DNA from: Callipepla californica brunnescens
Taxonomy: Eukaryota > Chordata > Aves > Galliformes > Odontophoridae
Assembly: GCA_023055505.1 (NCBI GenBank)
Contig: JALIRH010000002.1
Coordinates: 56,664,733-56,728,732, forward strand
DNA: 64,000 bases
Direction of reading: 5' to 3'
Shown here: one piece after another, positions 49,401 through 61,400 of the stretch
How the letters are laid out: each line of letters starts with the position of its first letter
How positions within the stretch are numbered: position 1 is the first letter of the stretch
Made by a program: the position numbers and the translations under genes
The notes under the pieces: generated by a model
What the model was told of the DNA's origin: nothing
What the model saw: only the letters and a program-made list of their open reading frames with translations
Databases searched by the model: none

Positions 49401-52400
49401 AAGAGATATAGTACAAAAATTGAATCTTGATTAAGAGGATAGAAGAAAGTGTGGCAGCAAGACTGTAGGAGAAGCAGTGGGATGTAGGTGTCTGTGGCAA
49501 AGACCTACTCTTCTGGAAAATGATGCTACTTAAACTCCTGTGAGCTCAGCATTCCTTGAAGGTTCAAGCTAAGAATGTTTGGTCATTACAGCCACAGCAT
49601 CTCCTAACATATCATAAGATAACGTTTTTCAACTGAGATGCATCTTATGGACATGGAAGAGAGAAAGTCCCTGGTTGTTGAAGAGAATTATCTTTGTATG
49701 CCACTTCAGGAAGTAAAGTAGAGCCAACTTTTGTAGGAGTCACAGCAATACAGGGTACCACAAGGCAGAAACTTTACAAGGTGTGCTTTGTTTAATCCAG
49801 AAAATCCTGAACCACAGTAATCCATGTTAATAACAATAAGCATCTTTTTGCTTCTAATATGAAATGAGTAGACATACTGTTGATGTCTCCTTTATTCTTC
49901 TTTGTATGTCTTGACCTGTACTTCTCTCGAGACCTGGACGTGGGATACCCACTTGTAAGCCACTGTTACAACAACACTGTTGTGTTGTTTTTAGGGGTGG
50001 GAGGGAGTGAATTACAGAACTACTAATTTAAAATAGATACAGAACTTCTCAAACTCTTCAACAGTATATTACCTGTGACGTTCTACCTTGGGAGTCTGTC
50101 GATTCAGGAAATTCACTGATGTGCTCTGTCACTGATGTATAAGAATAAAGTCTAAATGTGCTTGACTTTTTTTTAAGTGTCTGATGAATTGTACAGTTCA
50201 CAGACATACAGTGAGGATGAACAAACTGTAGACAGGCTATTTGTGGATTATCTAGTGATGTCTTTCAAATGGGTGTGGATATTTTTAACATCTGTTATTA
50301 AGGTATGAGTCTGTTGTCATGTCAGGATATAATTTCCTGGGATGTTGGGTGTCTTACTGCTGGTCTTCTTATGAAATACTCCAGTGAGTGTAGCACGTGG
50401 CAGCACGTTCACAGTGGAGTTTGAAGAACCAAGAGCAAAAGTGTATGGATGTTGTCAACGTGAAAGATGAGTTTTCTTGGAAATCACTTGGGACAAAACC
50501 TGACAGGTGTCTGAAATGTGCACTATTGGAAGAACAAGTACTTGAGAAGATGAAGTTTGACATTTAAAATGTTCTGTGCTACTATCAGCAATGTCTTCCT
50601 TGCTGCAGAATTAATAATAATACAATTCCTTTGTCAGTGGAGAGAACACCACCAGTACAGCTGCCATTCATGAGACAAATTTTCTGCAGTTGTTGGGATG
50701 CTGAGTGTTTCAAGCAGTGATGAGTGTGGCAGGCTTGAATGTCTGACTGCCTTGTTAGACGATTGTGTTGCCTTTAAAGTCAAGCCAGGAGATAAGTTAT
50801 TTATGGATTATTGTGTTTGGAGAAGTACTACTTTCTGTAAGAAGGAAGTGGATACTGCTCAAGTTTCCTATCAACTGGTTAGTTTTGTGCTAGACAGAAC
50901 TGGGTATCTGGTTGTTGTTTTCTGTCTGTTCTCAAGCAGTTTAGAAGAGAGATTCTTAATAGATGATGTGGCAAAATATACTGAAGTTCTAGGGCTCCAC
51001 TGGACTTTGATTTAATATAAAGTATATGGGTTTCAGTCATGCGATTTCTTTGGACAGTGGTAATTCTTCCAGCTGTAGCTGAGGCAGTTGCGTCTTTGTG
51101 TTCAGTTATCAGGAAGGGAGGAGATTGTGCATTTCTTTTCCTTTGATCTTTTGGCCAAAGCAGGAAGAGGTTTGGAAAGGTGTCGGTGATTTGACCAAGT
51201 AGACTGTTCGTGCACTTTACCTCTTCTATTCAGAAGTCTGTCTGCTCTGTTGAGTTTAGCAGGTTGCTGTTGTAGTGTAAGTGAATTGGTGATATCTGAA
51301 AATGTCCTTACGTCTTGAAGTGCAGCTGTTTTATTTCTGACAGTGAGTATAAATGTGTATGCATTACAAGTACACATATAGATATGAAAGATGGAGTACA
51401 AGTATGATCAGGACAGTGTCGCTGAATGTTGAGAGGAGAGGTATTCTGGTTGTTCTGTTGGTACAGATTACTAGTATCTGGAAAATGGTCCATACTGAAT
51501 AAAATTGCTATTCAGAAGGGATTTCCCGAGGCTATCTCCTCTCATTTCCTGCTTGAATTAAGACTACTGCCAAACCTGGATCATGCCTTGCTTGGTGAAG
51601 CAGTGAACATCTCCCAGGGCATCTGTTTAATCAATCAGTAGTTGCTGCCTTGCCTTAAAGAACTTTTATCCTAACAAAATAAACCTTTGCCTCCTAAGTA
51701 GCTATCTGTTATCTCCTTCTTATGCTTTTTCTACCTCTTGAAAGTGTTTGACTGGTCTTTGAAACTGCTGCTTGAATACCAGTGCTATTAAATCATCTCC
51801 TCTTAACCTCTGCTTTACCAGACTGATCCCAGTTGCACGTACAGCCCCTCAGAAGGGGGTTTATCTGTCTGTAGAGAATTGCTTTTGGCTTGTGTTCAAC
51901 TTAGCATCTGTCAATACTGTCAGGTTCCCTGTAGCAGTGCAGCTGCTCAGCTTGTGCTCATCAATGGCATTAGTCCAGCTGTAGAACTCTACAGCTCTTA
52001 CGTTTGTTAAAGTTTCCTTAACGCTCAATGCTCCTGTGGTCCTGCTTAACTAAAGCTTTGACATAAGTTGTATTCCTGTGTTCGTATTGTCTGTGAGTTT
52101 GCTGATGGTGTTCTGTGCATCCTTAGGCAGATTACTGATGAAGAGGTTAATTGCTCTGTGCCCTGTTTGCTGAACGTCAGTGAGAGTGTGGATTGCTACT
52201 CATGCCTCTTGGAGCCTGGAAGTCCAGCTGGTTTTCAGTCTGATAGCCTCTAAGGGAAAATACTGCTGTTCTGGTTTTGAGATACTTACGAAATACAAGT
52301 TAACATTATTAGTAGACTTAATTACAAAGCTCTGGGGCTCATAAATGTCAAGCTTACATGGCATGCAAAACTAGCATCTCTGCATAGGAGAATGTCTTTG

Positions 52401-55400
52401 GGATTGTAGCTTCTGCTAAGCTGTTAGCAGAGACTGTTATAGTTATCTGCAAATGTTTGAAAAGAAGGAAAGAGAAAATCCATCCTGTGTGTCTTTGGTG
52501 GTAGTAGAGGTAGTAACTGCTTTGTTGTTGCTTGTTTGTTTGTTTGGTTGTTGGTTTTGTTTGTTTGTTTGTTTGTTTGTTTTTGAAACTTGCCTGTATG
52601 TGTAAACCTCAACCATGTTACAGCACTGTGAGCTGCTTCTGGCACAATTTTCTGCAAACACAGTATGTTCCTGGAAGTGAACAAAGTGAGGAGTGAAAAA
52701 CAGTATTCCACAGCTGCCTGTTGGTATTATTCAGCTTTTGACCATGTTGTTAGGGTCTGCTGAAATCCAGTACAGGCTGTGTGCAGCCTAACAGAGCAGC
52801 AGCTCTGGTATTAGGTAGCTTTTGTACTTTAAAAGAATGTAAAGAGCCTCTTTTATTTATGCTGCCATGGACTGTAAAGTTTCTTCCTGAAAAAGTTGGG
52901 TAACTTATGTCCTTCTTGATTTCTCACTATTACCTGTACCCCTCCCTTATGTTAATAGTGTAGTTGTTTGCAGAATATTTGCAGCTTTGATCTGATTTAC
53001 AGTTTTGATACGTATCTCATAACTGCTGATCTTGTGCAGAAAAAGGAGGAAGCTAGTGCTATGTGCAACATACTGTATTTGCTATGAGCACAGAAAATCT
53101 CCTCAAAAATAAGAATTGCAAGAGCAAATGAATAATCTATTTTTTCAGCTTTTTCAGCTTAATGTGTCAGATTTTTCAGTACTAATCTGGTATGTCAGTA
53201 TTCATTTAATGTTGGGTGTAACAGTTTCCAAAATGCTGAGAGCATTGTTAAAGCTCACCTACGTATGTCTGTGTATATGGATTTAAGGGAGAATGGAGCA
53301 AGGGAAAGAAATTCCCAACACAGGGAGTGGGGTCACGTTTAAAAGAACATGTTTAAACATCCACTCTGAAATTGGTTAAAAATATGTATATATGCCTATG
53401 TAAAAGTACTGTTCTTCATTCAAGTTAATGACTTGGCACTGTCTTGGCTCTAAATATTAGGTGAGAGTTTGGATACTCTATACTTTTATGGCACTTATCT
53501 GTGTGTTTGGTATACTGTGTAAGTAAGGAAGGTGAGTGGAAATAAAGACTTTTTTATATGTGGTAGAGTTAAGTTACAGAAGAAAAGTGCACTAAGATGG
53601 AATACTGTTGAAACTGAGCCTGTATTAAAGAGGCATAATGAAGAGAACTGTTTGGGTCTTTAATGTGATTGGATGATCTACTATGTACTTAAAAGCATGT
53701 GGGAAGAATTGATCTGACTGTCAATCTGTCATCTTAGGTTTTCCAGCTCCCTTCCGAACTACGATGAGCTATGAAACACAGAGACCAGGTAGCTGAATGT
53801 AAATATGACTTTGATCATCATTGAAGTAAAAGCATCAAAGCTTTTTGTTTGTTGGTTTATTAAAAAGAAATGCAAGTTACCAACCATTTGAACTGTTGCT
53901 TTTCTTTTGTGCACTGGATATTTTAATTAAGTAAAGTTCTTAGATGGGTATTTTCAGTGAAAGAATTCAGTACCCGAGGCACTGTAGTTTCTTTCTGTCT
54001 GAATATCTAATATTTTTTTTATATCATGTTTTCAACTGACCGTTTTTAGCATGCTCGTATGTACAAATACAGTACAGTGAAAGTTAAACAGAAGAATGTA
54101 AAACAAGCTGCATTTCTAAATAAATAAAACACACGTTCTTTGTGTGTAAAAAGTCTGTTGAAAGTGTAGTGTTGGAGCCTTTTTATGAGTGATTGAGATC
54201 CAGTCCATTTCTCTTTCATGTTTCAGAGTAAAAATTAGTTTCATTCCCCTTAAGTCTCAGTTAGAAACTCCTCTAACATCATAGAAATTGTGTGCTAGCT
54301 GTCTAATGTACTTGTTCATTTGACTGTAATACTTGTTTGTGTATTTTTTTTACCTTAGTGAAGAGAGGATTCATGAAGGACATAATGTGTCTGAAGGATT
54401 TTATTAACGATCCCAAAAGAGAAGAACCACTAGTTGGTATGGTTTGGTTTTTTTGTTTTCTAAATGCTGTGTTTCCATATTACGTATGTGTTTTGAAATA
54501 CAAAGTGATATTTTGATATTGTTTCATGATGTAATTGATGCTGGTTAATTAATGGGGTATGTACCTGTTTAGGTAGTTTGTACCTCTTAGCAAGTTTAGC
54601 TTGCTACACACTGCTGTAAAAGCCACCTCTTCTATGCGCCTTACTCGTTAGTTAATGACTTCCTGAAGGAGCCATCTCAGTAAAGATGCTTTTCACAGAA
54701 CACAAAATGATTGAGGTTGGAAGGACCATCTGGAGATCATCTTGTCCAGCTCCCCTGCTCAAGCACAGTCACCAAGCCGGTTGATTAAGGCAGTGTCTAG
54801 GTACCTTTAGAATGTCTGCCAGGAGATGGAGACTCTGCAGCATTTGCAGATAACCTGTTCCAGTGCTCATTCCCACAGTGAAAGTGTTTATGTTCAGAAA
54901 TCATCTCCCATGCTTCAGTTTTGAACCATTGCCTCTTGTTCTGTCACTGAGCTCCTCTGAAAAGAGCCAGTGTCTATCTTCTTTTTGCCTTCCCTTTGTG
55001 TGCTTATTTATACACACTGAGGTTCCCACGTTCTGTACTCCAAGCTGAACAGTCCCAGCTCTCTCAGCCTTTCTTCACGTGAGAGGTATTGACGTTCCTT
55101 CCTCATCCTTGTGGCCCTTTGCAGAATTCCTTCAAGTATGTCCCTCTCTCTTGTACTGAGAAGCCCAGAACTAGTCATAGTACTCCACATGTGGCATTAT
55201 CAGAGCTTAGTGGGGGCACCTCTCCTACTGGCAACACACCTTATGCAGCTCAAGTTTAATTATGAGCTTCTTAATGTTAGTTTTAAGCATCAGATTTAAA
55301 GTTTTTTGAGTGCTTCTAAGCTGTAGTCTGTCTCTCAGTGATTTCTATGAAAGAAAGAAAGAAAATTCATTTTTTCTCCCATTAATTCTTAAAAAAAAAA

Positions 55401-58400
55401 AATATAGGAGATTTTATGTAATTATCACAGAAATCAGATTCAATTTTATGAGGGGGTTATTGTTATTTCTGGATGTGTTTTGTGCTACTCGAACATTATT
55501 ATTTGCTACTCAAATTATGTTTGAGTAGTTTAAATTGATGTTTTTAAATACAGAACTTTGTTATATTCTGTCTTCATTATCTGACTGAATGACTGACGTG
55601 TCTCCATTAATTATCATATATGGCTGTATTGAAAGGAACACTCTATTTTTGTTCCTTAAAAACATCCTGGGCTGGAGAGTGGTTATATATTTGTATTACT
55701 GAGTTTGCAGATTATCCATAGCATTTTTTTTTCCCTTCTGAATAAAGCATTGTAAAGAGAAGAATTAAACTAATGTGGGCAGTAGGCCTGACCTTTGTGG
55801 TCCCGATCAAGTGTTGAATTATGAAAATGGAGTACTCTTCTTTATTAATTTTGGCTTTTAGTGAGCATCTTTAAAGAAAATACTTCTGTTTATAGTAGCC
55901 TGTTTTAAATAGAAGTTGGTAACTTGTGCTTTTACAGGTTTGGAGCACGTGGTTGAAATCAGATTTGAAGGAAGAAGAGAACCACATTATGAATGCAAGC
56001 TGTGTGGGTTTAATACAGAGATGGCGCCCATGATAGAACATCTTAGTGGATATAAACACAGAAGAGCGTACATAGTGAGTAATTTTTATGATAATTTAAG
56101 ATATCCTTTTTTCATATAAATACCTACATCACATTTGAAGTTTAAATTCCCCATGTGATGTCACTAATAATTGCATGATAGAGTCTTGATGGGTCAGATC
56201 AGTGTGAGTAGCTATAAAGCTGTGAGCTGCTGAGAAAATGTGATCCAGAGAAGATACAGACATGCACGTCGAAGTCTGTTCTTACATATTTTTATCTCAT
56301 CGAGATCAAAGGCCTTGGTTCCCTCTCTTTTCTCAGCATGCCTGCCCGTGGTATCATTGGGTATTGTATAGAGCATATTGCATTTTGTTTGCAAACTTCA
56401 TGTGGTATCCAGATACTGTTGTGCAGACTGCCTATACAATTTTAACGTTAGCATTTAACTAGTTGTGTTATAGAGAAGAAACTACCTATTCATATTCAAG
56501 GCAATGTTTTCTAGTCTTGAGAAGCTTGTCCAAAAAATGAAATGTGCCTGTATTTTTTTAATATATGAATTTTGATGTTGCTCATCTAAAACTATTTTTG
56601 TCAACAGTCTAAAGAATTTCCAGATAAAATGAAGAGAAAGACAACAGATGTGAAAGAATGCAAAGTCTCATTTCTCAAAAGAATAGCAGGAGAGCTAGAG
56701 AAGAGTGAAGGATTAAAAATGTATAAGGTAACTGAAAGTAAATGTTAAGTTTCAAATAATGCATCTTTAATCAGTGCGTTTATGTGTGGCCTTAGTAAGT
56801 TTTAAAAGTACTGCTAACAGATGTTAAATTCCTGTGTGTGACTAGAAAGTGTACTGTTAAGTAGAACTAAGTCTTGACTTAAAAGTTGCCTTAAAACGTG
56901 TGGGGAAAGGAGCAGTAGTCTTGAAATTCCTGTGGAAAAAAAAATGAAATTGTTGAGGAAGTTAATTTTTTTTTAGTTAGAAAACGTCTAGCTGGAGATA
57001 CTAGTGCTTTACTTCAATGATTTTTAACTTGCACAATTTAACTTTTCTCAAACGTATGCAAATCTTCTCTCAAATGGAATTTGTACAGGTTATATGTAAT
57101 CTGTAAAACTGTCAGCTAGACCGTGTTAAGGCAAATAAAAATATTTGTTTTGTCTCAACAGACAGTTGCAGTAGGAACTATTGTAATCAACTTTTAATCA
57201 GAGAAATCTAATATGATACTATATTTGTTTCCTAGATTGAAGGTTACATAAGACCAAGTACCTCACGTAAGTTTATAAATTATTTGACTATAACACATTT
57301 GACAACCTAAACTAGCTTAATTAGAGCCGCTGCTTGAACTTGAAGGGTTTGACTGGTTTAAAACTCTAAAATTATAAATAATAGCACAAAATCTTTTCAA
57401 AGAGTTTTCCTGTTTTTGTGAATTTGAAATGAAGGGAGAGAGGCTTTTTGACTGCTTGGTTCTGGAGGTATTTTAAGCAATTTTCTAATGAAGAAAAGTG
57501 AGGAAGTGTAGAGATGCAGTTTTTGCTGAATTTCTCTGGAAAAGCTGATAAAACATTTTCCACCTCGTTTCCCATCATCAAGGCATACAAATCAGTGCTG
57601 AATTGCTAAAAGTGGAGGCTATTTGAAAGAGCAACAGAAGCAAAACCTTCCAACATAACCTCCTCCCTCCATACAGAATGTTTGGGTTATATCATTTGTT
57701 GCTGTGGATGAGCTATGATGCTTAGTAATTCCAACCTGAAGAAACAGGTGTACTTGCTACCTTTTGTTCCGAGTACTATTATCAGTAGGTTTATTGAAAT
57801 GGGGGCAGGTTGCTTAGGTCAGCGGGGTATGTCAGTGTGAATCCTGCTTGTAGGTGCCTACCACAGCAGTGATTTATTTTAACTGATCACTGATAGTTTT
57901 GTTTTTTTTTGCTTGTACCTACTTACATTGGTCTGCCAAACAAAGTAGTAGAGGCCTTTTTGGAGCCATGCAGTTCCACTGGAAGGAACAGACAAGAGTG
58001 TTGTGTTCTGCTTTGATTAGGTGGTAAGCACAACAGCACAATGTCAGATTCATTCTAAAGTGAAAACACAACTTATTTAGAAGGAATTCATGCTTACTGG
58101 TTTAACAACTGTGTGCGTTTAGAGTAGATCACATTGTTAGAGAATGACATTTATCTTCAGAGTTCCCTTCTGACAGCAAGAATGAGTTTGAGGATGTTAA
58201 GAAATGTTGTCTGGGTAAGAGACAAAACAGACATTAAGTTTTGGCTACTGCAGAGATCATACGCAAAACCAACACGATTATTTATCTTTATATACATCTG
58301 AGGGACTGATACGTTGCTTTTCTCAAAGGAAAAATTAAAATATTTCTTTATTCTTTAAAGAAAGATCATCTCTACTTTGTCTTGAGCTTCAAATTAAGGA

Positions 58401-61400
58401 TATTGCCTTGTTAAGGTAATTCCAGTAATCACTTGCTCAAAGTCAAGAGCTAATGAAATTGAAGGCCCTATGGCATTCTTAAAAACTACTGTTAATGCTA
58501 CTGCAGAATGCAGCTGGAAACTGAAAACAGATCCAGAGATTTAGTTTGCTCTTTTGGACAACAATCTTCAGATTGAGTTATTTCTTAATTGAAATTATTG
58601 CAGATAACAGGAAATTTCTGTATCTTTAGCGGGGAAGTGGTAACTGCATGTGTCAGTACAGGATAGGAAGTGACAGACTGGTCAGCCTTGATAAAAAGGA
58701 CTTGATGGCTTTGGCGGGTGCCAAGCTGAATATAATCAAACAGATCTCCTGTTCACATAAGGCAGTCTCATAACACTTCAAGTGGGATGCAGGCAGATTG
58801 AACATTCTTGTTCCCCACTGTTTGGTACTGGTAAGATCGAACTTTAAATATTTAATCTGGTTACATTCCTTCTAACTCAAGAAGATGGAGGCATTGGAGA
58901 CCCCAGACCTCATAAAAATTACAGGACAAGTCCTTATAGAGGTAATTTATTGGTGTGTAAAGGCCAAGAAGAGGACTGGGAACAAACTGTGGATTTACTA
59001 AGGAGAAACTGGGCTTGACCAACCTGTTTGCTTTTTGCAATGGCATGAGCTGGCTCTGTAGACATGGAAGGAGGGTTGGATGTTGTTTTAACTTCAGGAA
59101 AGCTTTCAGCACAGTATCACTTAGTGTGGTCATAGTCAAGCTGAGGAGACGCTGTAAGTGGAGAGGTTGGATAAAAGGTAGCTGAGGAAACCGTTTAGAT
59201 TCAAAAAGCAGTTGTCAGTGATTTTAGGTGTGCTGGTTGGTTTGCTAGTGGCATTCCTCAGTGGCTGATCTTGTGCCAGAACTGCTTAACATGTTCATTA
59301 GCAATCTGGATAATGGAATATAATACAGCATTGACAAGTTTCTAGATGACACTGAACTTTGGAAGAATGCTTGGTATGTGGTAAAACAAAGTTGCCATTG
59401 AGTGGGATCTCGGGAAGCTAGAAAAATGAGATGTCAGAAACTTCCTGAACTCCAGCAAAAGTAAATATGAATTCTTATATCTAGGGTGTAGCAACACCCT
59501 GCTGTACACAAACTGGATTCTGTTTGGTTAGGGAACAAATTTTAAGAACCTAGGAGTTTTGATGTATGACAACACAAATATGTATCAGCAATGTGCTCTG
59601 GATGTAATGAAGGCTGACAGTCTGGACTGCATTAGCAGGAGTGTAGCCAGCAGTCTGAGCGAAGTGTTCATTCCCTTAATTCTTGATACTCATGAAATTG
59701 CTTCTGGAACAATGTCCTGCATACACGAGAAATTCTGGTGGAAGTGTGAGCAGAAGACTTGTCAGTTATGAAGATCATGAGGGGATGGGCTCATATAATG
59801 TGGAGGATAGCTTCAGGGAACTGGGTTTGATTAAGGCAGCAGTGAAGAATGTGATCCAATTACTGTCTTCTGCTACCTAAAATATGTCTCCGGAGAAGGA
59901 GCCAGACTTCTTGAAGGTGAATTCTTTCAGGGAGTTCTTATTGATGGAGTGTTCTACTTAGTGCCACTGTGGTACTTTTCTCTTGCCACTGAGTCTGGAC
60001 TAGCCAGCCCCCATGGATCCTTTCCAACCTGAACTTTTGTATGATTCTGTGGTTCTAGCTGCAGAGATCCCTCCCATTCTGTTCCTGTGATTCTTGCTTC
60101 ATTGCCAACATTTCAGAGAAGATCTCTAATCTTTCTTTCCTGACATGCAGAAAACTTTTGGACCTACAGTGCAACTTCTTGCTGCAACTTACCAGCATTT
60201 ATTCAGCATCAGGTGGTTAGAAAAAAAAACCAGGAGGGAGTCTTTCAGCATCATATTATCATTTCAGTTTCATTCATCATCAGTATGTCATTTGTCCTGA
60301 GAATCTGCACTTGACTTGTTGCTTTCTGGGAACACATTAAGAAATGCTAAGCTATGTATGATGCAGTAACTGATTCTCTGAAGCACAGCTACTGTCTTAA
60401 AGAGAATGCCTTGTTTTATTATTGAGCTTTCCCTCCTTCCTAATCCATGCAGATTGTACTGGCAGGGGAGGTTATTAATCCTTTAAGACACTTCAGGGCC
60501 AGTTACAGTTTGGTTTGTGTAATGTTTCTGTTGCATTAATATGGTGGAAAGCCCATGATGGTGCTAATCATTCTTTTTAATTTTCTAGCCCCATCAAAGA
60601 AGAAAGCAAGGTGAGACTATAACTTCTATAGGGGAATCGAAAGAGATTTCTAAGATTGCTTTACTCGTTAAGTACACTTTTTCTGTAACAGATATCAGAT
60701 ACAGGGAAATTGTGTTGTCTTTCCATTGTACTTCAACTTGTGTGTAAATAGCTGCTTTCTGCCTGAGGGGAAAAAACCTGAAATAAAGCTTTCTATTCAG
60801 TTTATAAGTGATTATGATTTTTGAAATGTAGCACAGCTTATGCGATTCAGTAGCAGTGTGATGTAGTCCTGCATGAAGATAATGCAATCCAAAGGTCGGG
60901 GCGTTACTGTTTTCCTTGGGATTCCGTTGCCTAAGTTGTAGAAAAGGCATCTATGTTCATATAGGAAGGAAAAAAAATTACCGTTGGCTTAGCTACCTCC
61001 TTCAGCTGATCCGTAGAGTTCATCAGTACAGCTGTTGTTGTTTTTTTTGTGAGTCAGAGTAAAGAAATTAAGAAATACAGTATTTTAGAGTCAAGTCTTT
61101 TCCAGCCTTGGAGATTCTACAAATCGTCCAGTCCAACTGTCCATCTGTCACCATTTCTCTCAACACGACGTCTGTATAGATATCCTGTAAAGATAAGTTA
61201 TATAAATTTGGAAATTGAAATATTTGATCCTAGATGCCAAAAGTTAACCTGACTTCTTAGAAACCTTGTAAGTGTGTCTTAGTATCTCTCTCTCTTTCTT
61301 TAAGGTGGGAAGATGATCATAAGCATGAGGTATGTAGAAGTAGTAATTCTGTAAATGCCTTAAGTTTTAGCAGTTTCCTTATGCTTGCTTTGCTTTTTGT

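Larger units (their letters stand above)
41420..53737 (+). other. Large intron(s) of the zinc-finger gene (12.3 kb)
   Basis: It contains the largest CR1 copy of the window (44347-46254), an old antisense CR1-like stretch (51775-52255) and a TTTG repeat (52531-52585). At least one short coding exon must be hidden here. The open frame at 50698-51015 is not recognisable. The rest shows nothing supported. Confidence 0.7.
57267..60588 (+). other. Zinc-finger gene intron with CR1 copies
   Basis: The intron lies between two microexons. Two degraded sense CR1 segments (58640-58985 and 58990-60056) occupy nearly half of it; the rest shows nothing recognisable. Confidence 0.8.

Noticed and set aside
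50698..51015. 105-codon plus-strand open frame in the large zinc-finger gene intron
   Set aside because: No family resemblance and no splice context fitting the phases of neighbouring exons; length is compatible with chance in a 12-kb intron.
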